Notes under the pieces: generated by a model
What the model saw: only the letters and a program-made list of their open reading frames with translations
Told to the model about the DNA's origin: nothing
Database searches by the model: none
Shown here: in pieces, positions 1 through 4,869 of the stretch
Numbering within the stretch: the stretch's first letter is position 1
How the letters are laid out: every line of letters begins with the position of its first letter
Position numbers and translations under genes: made by a program
Assembly (NCBI GenBank): GCA_902796635.1
Contig: CADBPU010000099.1
Location: forward strand, 1 to 6,153
DNA length: 6,153 nt
From: an uncultured Eubacteriales bacterium
Lineage (GTDB): Bacteria > Bacillota > Clostridia > Christensenellales > UBA1242
Reading direction: 5' to 3'

Positions 1-16
1 ATAAAATTAAAATATA

Positions 17-1171
17 TCAAATTTTTATTTCTTCAATTTTATTCAAAGCGTTTTCAATAAGTCTTTCGACATCAAGTTTACTCTCTTCTTCAAGCACTTT
101 TTTAAGATTTGGCTTTATTAGTGGATATTTTGGCAAAAAGACTGTGCAACAATCTTCGTAAGGCAAGATTGAAGTTTCAAATGTACCTATTTTTTTTGCG
201 ATTGACACAATTTCTTCTTTATCCATTGCAATAAGTGGCCTAAACACCGGCATAACTTCTAGAACTGAGTTGCTACTTGTTATGCTTTCAACCGTTTGAC
301 TAGCAACTTGCCCCAAGTTTTCTCCCGTTACAATGGCTTTTGCACCAACATGATTTGCAAGACGCTCTGCAATACGCATCATAAACCTGCGCATTAGTGT
401 TATCATATACTCATCTTTGCAATACTTGTGAATATTTTCTTGAATTTCTGTAAAAGACACAACAAAAAGTTTTTTCATATGAGTGTATGGTTTGATTATT
501 TGTGCAAGTTTTACAACCTTTTCTTTTGCTTGCTCGCTTGTGTAAGGATAACTTGCAAAATGAAGTCCTGTGAGATGCATTCCCCTTTTTGCAATTTGAT
601 GACAAGCAACAGGACTATCAATTCCACCAGAAAGCAAAACAAGTCCATCTGCACTACTGCCAACAGGCATTCCACCAGCACCCATAATATTTTGATAGAA
701 AATATATGTCTTTTTATTTTCTCTTATATCAATAAAAATTGTTATATCAGGATTGTGGACATCAACTTTGACTGTTGGATTATTATTCAAAATCACTTCG
801 CCAATCAAGCAATTTGTTTGCATACTTGAAAGTTCAAAAGTTTTATCTGCCCTGTTTGTTTCAACTTTGAAAGTGCAATTTTGAAGCCGAATTGCACTAC
901 AAAAATCAACAATGTTATCTCTTGTTGTGTCAATCTCCACTGCTTTGCTAAAACTATGTATGCCAAAAACTTTTTGCAATCTTTCGACAATTTCATCTTC
1001 CATGTCTTCATCATAGTTTTCAACAAAATATCTTGTCCTTACTCTTTTGGCATCTGCCTTCAACCCAAAAAGAGCATACTTTATATTTTTGAGAAGCATG
1101 CTTTCAAAAAAACTTCTGTTGTTGCCTTTGAGATAGATTTCTCCGTATTTTATCATTATAACTTTTTTCAT
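17..1171 (-). CDS. thiI: tRNA 4-thiouridine synthase ThiI, rhodanese-less type
   Basis: This 384-residue protein uses ATP to adenylate uridine 8 of tRNA and then installs sulfur to make 4-thiouridine in the cytoplasm. Residues 1 to about 160 fit the N-terminal ferredoxin-like and THUMP RNA-binding region. GMPVGSS (167-173) leads into the PP-loop SGGIDSP (181-187), and TGENLGQVASQT (272-283) is a second conserved family block. The CC pair in EDCCTVFLPK (Cys341, Cys342) lies where the E. coli enzyme has its essential active-site cysteine. The protein ends about 40 residues later, so the rhodanese domain of E. coli ThiI is absent. This is the usual Firmicutes form, which takes sulfur directly from a partner cysteine desulfurase, and such a gene sits 101 bp upstream. 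The ATG is preceded by AGGA at 9 nt, and the stop is TGA. It is probably co-transcribed with the desulfurase. Family assignment is very secure; a thiamine role is doubtful without rhodanese. Confidence 0.97.
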   Translation of the reverse strand: MKKVIMIKYGEIYLKGNNRSFFESMLLKNIKYALFGLKADAKRVRTRYFVENYDEDMEDEIVERLQKVFGIHSFSKAVEIDTTRDNIVDFCSAIRLQNCTFKVETNRADKTFELSSMQTNCLIGEVILNNNPTVKVDVHNPDITIFIDIRENKKTYIFYQNIMGAGGMPVGSSADGLVLLSGGIDSPVACHQIAKRGMHLTGLHFASYPYTSEQAKEKVVKLAQIIKPYTHMKKLFVVSFTEIQENIHKYCKDEYMITLMRRFMMRIAERLANHVGAKAIVTGENLGQVASQTVESITSSNSVLEVMPVFRPLIAMDKEEIVSIAKKIGTFETSILPYEDCCTVFLPKYPLIKPNLKKVLEEESKLDVERLIENALNKIEEIKI

Positions 1172-1180
1172 TTTGCATTT

Positions 1181-1184
1181 TCCT
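1181..1184 (-). promoter_or_regulatory. Shine-Dalgarno of thiI
   Basis: AGGA on the minus strand lies 9 nt upstream of the thiI ATG. It is the only clear Shine-Dalgarno among the four start codons visible in the window. It supports the ATG at 1171 over another ATG 7 nt further upstream (1176-1178), which is out of frame. An internal ribosome site fits translation of thiI as the second gene of a desulfurase-thiI message. Confidence 0.6.
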
Positions 1185-1272
1185 AATTCTATATTTTTTC
1201 AAATTTTTATGTTTTTTTATAAAAAATAGATGTTTTCTTCATAAAAATTGATAATTTTAGTCAAATTCAACA

Positions 1273-2412
1273 TTATTTTGACATTTTGGCTTTCAAAATT
1301 TTGTATTGTTCAATGAGTTTTTGAGTTGCAATTTTGACTTCGTTTGGAGTGTTGAAAGATGAAAAACTTATTCTTATACTTCCAAGCAAGTAGTCCTTTT
1401 GAACGCCCATATTTTCCAAAACTCTGTTGCTTTGCTTTTTGCTGCTACAAGCACTGCCAATACCAATCAAAACATCTTGTTCTTCAAGCATATGAAGCAA
1501 AACTTCTCCCCTAATGCCTTTGAAACTAACACTCAAAATATATGGAGAATTATTTTCTGCTTCATTAAAAACAAAATCTTTGCAGTTGTTTGAAATTTCT
1601 TGCTTTACATAATCTCGCATCGCTTTTATTTGCTCATAATTTGCAAGTTGATTTTTACAAGCAATTTCACTTGCCATCGCCATGCCAACATAACCACTAA
1701 CATTTTCTGTGCCACTGCGTCTATTGTTTTGTTGCCCGCCACCAAAAAATATTGGCTTTAATTTTTCCATATTTTTAACATACAATGCCCCAACGCCTTT
1801 TGGCCCATGAAATTTATGAGCAGATATTGTGTAACAATCAACATCAAGGTCTTGAACATTGACTGGAATTTTGCCAAATGCCTGTGTTCCGTCAACATGA
1901 ATAATAACTTTCGGGTTGACTTTTCTTATCAATTTGCAAAGTCGTTTTATGTCATTTATGGCACCCGTCTCATTACTCACGTGAATGATTGATACCAAAT
2001 GGGTGTTTTGATTTATGCTATTTAATAACGAATTTTCGTCCACAATTCCATTTTTTGTTATATCGACAAATTTAATAATTTTGTTTTGCGATTTGAGTGC
2101 ATTTGCGACATCAAAAACACTTGGATGCTCGCCTACTGAAAACACATATTCTGCATCTTTTTTGTTTGTTGATAAGCCAAAAATAGCCAAGTTGTTTGAT
2201 TCTGTTGCACCACTTGTAAAAATGATGTGTTCTCCCGTTGTTCCCAAATTTTTTGCAAGATTATCTTTTGCTTCTTGCAACATTTTTGATACTTCTATTG
2301 CTTTGCCATATAATGCCGATGGATTATAAAAATTTTGAGCATTTAACTCAAAAATTTTTTTATTGACACTATCATAAATTTGTGTGGTTGAAGCATTATC
2401 TAAAAATATCAT
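1273..2412 (-). CDS. nifS: cysteine desulfurase, group I (NifS/IscS family), likely ThiI partner
   Basis: This 379-residue PLP enzyme converts cysteine to alanine and carries the sulfur as a persulfide. It opens with the family signature MIFLDNASTT, which fixes the ATG. The expected residues are present: TSGATESNN (66-74), His96 in GEHPS, Asp174 and Gln177 in HVDGTQ, the PLP lysine Lys200 in SAHK, RRSGTEN (231-237), and catalytic Cys322 in GSACSSKK. The spacing of Asp174, Gln177, Lys200 and Cys322 matches E. coli IscS with a constant offset of six. The Cys loop GSACSSK resembles the Bacillus NifZ type, which pairs with ThiI, more than IscS. Together with the thiI gene downstream, this suggests a dedicated tRNA-thiolation donor. 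No IscU or SufU scaffold gene is present here, but a wider Fe-S role cannot be excluded. The symbol is a family label, not a claim of nitrogen fixation. Confidence 0.96.
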   Translation of the reverse strand: MIFLDNASTTQIYDSVNKKIFELNAQNFYNPSALYGKAIEVSKMLQEAKDNLAKNLGTTGEHIIFTSGATESNNLAIFGLSTNKKDAEYVFSVGEHPSVFDVANALKSQNKIIKFVDITKNGIVDENSLLNSINQNTHLVSIIHVSNETGAINDIKRLCKLIRKVNPKVIIHVDGTQAFGKIPVNVQDLDVDCYTISAHKFHGPKGVGALYVKNMEKLKPIFFGGGQQNNRRSGTENVSGYVGMAMASEIACKNQLANYEQIKAMRDYVKQEISNNCKDFVFNEAENNSPYILSVSFKGIRGEVLLHMLEEQDVLIGIGSACSSKKQSNRVLENMGVQKDYLLGSIRISFSSFNTPNEVKIATQKLIEQYKILKAKMSK

Positions 2413-2418
2413 GTTTTT

Positions 2419-2447
2419 ATTATAACACCAAAACTGTATTTTAGCAA
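2419..2447 (-). promoter_or_regulatory. candidate sigma-A extended -10 promoter for the desulfurase-thiI unit
   Basis: On the minus strand a perfect TATAAT (2424-2419) is preceded by TG one base further upstream (2427-2426), giving the extended -10 form TGnTATAAT. A -35-like TTGCTA (2447-2442, four of six matches to TTGACA) stands 17 bp upstream. Exactly 6 nt separate the -10 from the ATG, so the usual +1 falls on or beside the A of the start codon. The elements are seen directly; activity and leaderless initiation are inferred. The high A+T content makes a chance TATAAT likely, but the TG, the -35 and the spacing together are much less so. Confidence 0.6.
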
Positions 2448-2454
2448 ATAATTG

Positions 2455-2476
2455 ATTTATATGTGCTTATATAAAT
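2455..2476. repeat. 8-bp inverted repeat upstream of the desulfurase promoter
   Basis: ATTTATAT and ATATAAAT form perfect 8-bp arms around a 6-nt centre (GTGCTT on the plus strand). The repeat ends 7 bp upstream of the candidate -35. It could be an operator dyad or a weak hairpin at the end of the yunB message. It has no G/C in the stem and no following U-tract, so I do not call it a terminator. Arms this AT-rich can arise by chance. Confidence 0.3.
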
Positions 2477-2507
2477 ATAATAAATTTTGACACACTAAAA
2501 ACAAATT

Positions 2508-3311
2508 TTAAGGAATAAGATTTAGGGCGTTTGTCAAATTGTCAGTATTGAGATACGTACTTGGTATTTGCCCTACTATCAAATTTTCTCCAACCAAAAC
2601 TTGTGATGAGATTTCTATATTTTGAGTGTAAAGTGGCAAAAAAATGCAAATTGATGTTGTTATGTTTATATAAATTTTGTGATAACTTTGATTAATTGAT
2701 AAACTTGATATTTGAGAACGATATTTTGCACTTACATTGCCAATTTGAGTTATTTTTAAGTTGACCTTTGGACCTACTCCCGCAAGTGCAGGTATGCCAG
2801 AAAAAGTGCCAAGTGGCAAAGAATAATTCAAAACATCTTTTTCATTTAATTTGTTTTGAACAAGAGTCAAAATTTCATTATTCAAATTATTAACATTTTT
2901 TGTGTTCACTTGCAAAAGAGTAATGTTGTTTTGACTGTCTCTAAATATCTCAATAAGGTCATCATAATCATTGTTTTGTATTGTTTCTCTTATGGCATTA
3001 TTAATTAGACCAACTGCATAAGATTTGATTTGTGCTTTGTTGCTTTCGACTATTTGTGGATTGACATAAAATGAAAAATATGATGAAACTAAAACTGTAA
3101 AAATTATTAAAATTATCAAAAATTTAATAAAAAATTTATGTTTTTTATGTTTTTTTGTGTTCCTTTTGCCAATTTTTTGAGTATTTTTATCCAATTTACA
3201 TTTATTATGATTAAAATAAATTTCATTAAAATTTTTTTCAAAAGGACAATTTTGTTGTGAAAAATTTATATTTGTTTCTAAATCATTACTGTTATATATA
3301 TCAAATTCCAT
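2508..3311 (-). CDS. yunB: sporulation protein YunB family
   Basis: This 267-residue membrane-anchored protein matches the YunB family in its C-terminal half: PLGTFSG (166-172), GPKV (180-183), the block INQSYHKIYINI (206-217), and GENLIVGQIPSTY (241-253). In Bacillus subtilis, YunB is made in the mother cell under sigma-E and is needed for normal spore formation; its molecular activity is unknown. Residues 1-59 are Asn/Lys-rich and end in a basic cluster (KKHKKHK), followed by one hydrophobic segment (about 60-81). This predicts N-in, C-out topology, with the conserved domain outside the mother-cell membrane. The N-terminal tail is long for the family. The chosen ATG has no Shine-Dalgarno but sits just below a sigma-E-like promoter. 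A TTG at Leu40 is an alternative start, also without a Shine-Dalgarno. The gene stands alone between the hemZ terminator and the desulfurase promoter. Confidence 0.85.
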   Translation of the reverse strand: MEFDIYNSNDLETNINFSQQNCPFEKNFNEIYFNHNKCKLDKNTQKIGKRNTKKHKKHKFFIKFLIILIIFTVLVSSYFSFYVNPQIVESNKAQIKSYAVGLINNAIRETIQNNDYDDLIEIFRDSQNNITLLQVNTKNVNNLNNEILTLVQNKLNEKDVLNYSLPLGTFSGIPALAGVGPKVNLKITQIGNVSAKYRSQISSLSINQSYHKIYINITTSICIFLPLYTQNIEISSQVLVGENLIVGQIPSTYLNTDNLTNALNLIP

Positions 3312-3316
3312 AATTA

Positions 3317-3345
3317 AATATATGCGAAATTTGTCAAAAATATAA
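3317..3345 (-). promoter_or_regulatory. candidate sigma-E-type sporulation promoter for yunB
   Basis: On the minus strand TTATATT (3345-3339), then 14 nt, then CATATATT (3324-3317) matches the B. subtilis sigma-E consensus KMATATT-N14/15-CATACAHT at six of seven and seven of eight positions. The -10 ends 5 nt before the yunB ATG, so transcription should begin at about the start codon. Control of yunB by sigma-E in B. subtilis is established; here it is inferred. An AT-rich background weakens the case, but the CATA core, the spacing and the identity of the gene agree. Confidence 0.5.
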
Positions 3346-3346
3346 T

Positions 3347-3376
3347 AAAAAAAGATACTGAAAATTCAATATCTTT
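3347..3376 (-). terminator. intrinsic terminator of hemZ
   Basis: On the minus strand AAAGATATTGA (3376-3366) pairs with TCAGTATCTTT (3361-3351) around a 4-nt loop. The stem is 11 bp with one U-G wobble, and the run of T continues to 3347, giving seven consecutive T residues. It begins 11 nt past the hemZ stop codon and before yunB. It is AT-rich, as expected for this genome, but long and directly followed by the U-tract, so it is the clearest terminator in the window. It separates hemZ (and possibly relA) transcription from yunB. Confidence 0.8.
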
Positions 3377-3387
3377 AATTTGTTTTT

Positions 3388-4791
3388 TTATTTTTTGTAG
3401 TCAAAAAGTTCTCGCTTTCTGTCCATCATTTCTTCTAGACGCAAAATATATGATGGAATATCTTTTACATTTGCGCATCTTTCAATTCTATTTTCAAGAG
3501 AAAAATATCTCTTTGAAATTGCATTTGCGCCACAAGCAATTATGCTGGCTGTTTCTTCCATACTTTCAATATTAAATCTGCATATTTTTTTATCTCTAAA
3601 ATATCCAACATTTTCAAGATTATCAAGTTGATTTTTTTGTCTATACAAATAGTATGGCTTATACCCTGCCTTTGTAAGTTCGGTTTTTGCATAATCAAGC
3701 ATTTTTTCTGTCTTTGTTGTTTTGAATATATTTTTATTTTCTATCGCAAACGTGCTTGCTCTTTTTAATGAAAGTGTGTGAACTGTGATATTTTCTGGGT
3801 TCAAATCTATCACTTTGTCAATGCTATATTTGAAACTTTTTAAGGTCTCTTTTGGAAGCCCTGCAATCAAATCCATATTGATATCAAAATTGTATGTTCG
3901 CGCAAGTTCGTATGCCTTGATAGTGTCTATTGTGCTGTGTGCTCTGCCAATTTCAGCCAAAACATCATCATTAAAAGATTGTGGATTGACAGAAATTCTT
4001 GAAATATTATATTTTTGCAATAAATCAAGTTTGTCTTTTGTAATCGTGTCAGGTCTGCCAGCTTCAACTGTAAACTCCTTCATCTCACCAAAAGTAAGTG
4101 CTTTCAAAATTCTTTCAAGTTGCTCTGTGCTGATTGCAGTTGGTGTTCCACCACCAATGTAAACATTTTTTACAAAATAGCACTTGTCTTTTATCATCTT
4201 TTTTGTGAATTCAATTTCTTTAATGAGTGCATCAACATAGGGTTCAACATAGTTTTCAACTTTGTCTATTGGTGCTGAAATAAAACTACAATAACTACAT
4301 TTTGTTGTGCAAAATGGAATATTTACATAAAAATCAACCAAATTATCATTGATATCAAGCGGTTTTTGATTTTCAATAATTTCCAAAATTAATTTTATTT
4401 TTTCATCACTAACTCTATAATTATTTCTAAAATAAGCAGGAATATTTGAAATTTTTATTCCATTTTTAAGCAAAGAATATACAACTTTTGTTGGTCTAAC
4501 ACCAGTCAAACAACCATATGGTAGTTGTTTGTTAAAATAATCTGCTAAACTATCATACAGCCCTAATTTCAACCTGCTTTTTACACCTTCACCATTATTT
4601 GTATCCAATGTTTTTTTATAGATCTTTTCGCCCATAGCCGAATTGATTTCTATTTCCATATTAACAAAATCATTTGAAGTTTTATAATCAATTTTTATTA
4701 CAGAAGTATCATCAATAGTTGCAGGAAAAAATTCTCTTGCTATGTCAAACAAGTCGTTTTGATATTCATAATTATTGAGTAATAATTCCAT
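3388..4791 (-). CDS. hemZ: HemZ-family radical SAM protein (putative oxygen-independent coproporphyrinogen III dehydrogenase)
   Basis: This 467-residue protein carries the radical SAM cluster motif CTTKCSYC (Cys161, Cys165, Cys168), followed by GGGTPT (213-218), the VEAGRPD block (232-238) and AGLPKET (310-316). The N-terminal extension of about 150 residues with PYGCLTGVRPTK (91-102) and the C-terminal YRQKNQLDNLENVGY (383-397) are hallmarks of HemZ rather than HemN or HemW. In B. subtilis, HemZ is implicated in anaerobic coproporphyrinogen III to protoporphyrinogen IX conversion. The motif has Phe-Ile after the last Cys rather than HemN's further cysteine, so catalysis is inherited from the family name, not proved. 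It lies 78 bp downstream of relA, a common clostridial neighbourhood. The ATG is preceded by GGGG at 5 nt, a weak ribosome site. It ends in TAA just before an intrinsic terminator. Family call secure, substrate less so. Confidence 0.93.
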   Translation of the reverse strand: MELLLNNYEYQNDLFDIAREFFPATIDDTSVIKIDYKTSNDFVNMEIEINSAMGEKIYKKTLDTNNGEGVKSRLKLGLYDSLADYFNKQLPYGCLTGVRPTKVVYSLLKNGIKISNIPAYFRNNYRVSDEKIKLILEIIENQKPLDINDNLVDFYVNIPFCTTKCSYCSFISAPIDKVENYVEPYVDALIKEIEFTKKMIKDKCYFVKNVYIGGGTPTAISTEQLERILKALTFGEMKEFTVEAGRPDTITKDKLDLLQKYNISRISVNPQSFNDDVLAEIGRAHSTIDTIKAYELARTYNFDINMDLIAGLPKETLKSFKYSIDKVIDLNPENITVHTLSLKRASTFAIENKNIFKTTKTEKMLDYAKTELTKAGYKPYYLYRQKNQLDNLENVGYFRDKKICRFNIESMEETASIIACGANAISKRYFSLENRIERCANVKDIPSYILRLEEMMDRKRELFDYKK

Positions 4792-4820
4792 AAAAACCCC
4801 ATTTTTTGTTAATTTTTAAG

Positions 4821-4850
4821 CAAAAATCAATAAAATTTATTGAAATTTTG
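4821..4850. repeat. AT-rich near-palindrome between relA and hemZ
   Basis: A perfect 8-bp inverted repeat, TCAATAAA and TTTATTGA around a single A (4827-4843), is flanked by CAAAA (4821-4825) and TTTTG (4846-4850), which also pair across a small internal loop. In the direction of the genes it is followed by CTTAAAAATTAAC and has no U-tract, so it is a poor terminator for relA. A T-run follows it on the plus strand, where there is no gene to terminate. It may be an operator, an mRNA-processing or stability hairpin, or chance. Confidence 0.35.
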
Positions 4851-4869
4851 TTATTTTTTTATATTCTAA

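Noticed and set aside
428..829. A 133-codon open frame on the plus strand, antisense to thiI, and similar frames at 881-1186, 1399-1593, 1807-1992, 2015-2329, 3785-4162 and 5194-6140.
   Set aside because: All lie opposite well-identified genes, show Cys/Phe/Ser-rich compositions typical of reversed codons, have no recognisable domain, and lack ribosome sites. They are shadows.
805..1026. A minus-strand frame overlapping thiI, considered as a small nested gene.
   Set aside because: It overlaps the THUMP-coding part of thiI in another frame, shows no domain or Shine-Dalgarno, and thiI itself is intact throughout.
1213..1226. TTTTTTATAAAAAA, a perfect 14-bp palindrome between the desulfurase and thiI, considered as a terminator or promoter.
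   Set aside because: The symmetry comes from homopolymer runs, the hairpin would have almost no loop and no stable stem, and the best -35 at 17 bp (TTATGA) matches only three positions. Chance in AT-rich DNA is the simpler reading.
3332..3337. A perfect TTGACA on the minus strand upstream of yunB, suggesting a sigma-A promoter.
   Set aside because: At 16 to 18 bp downstream there is no acceptable -10 (the sequence there runs into the ATG). The nearby TATATT is only 9 bp away. The hexamer falls inside the spacer of the better sigma-E-like match.
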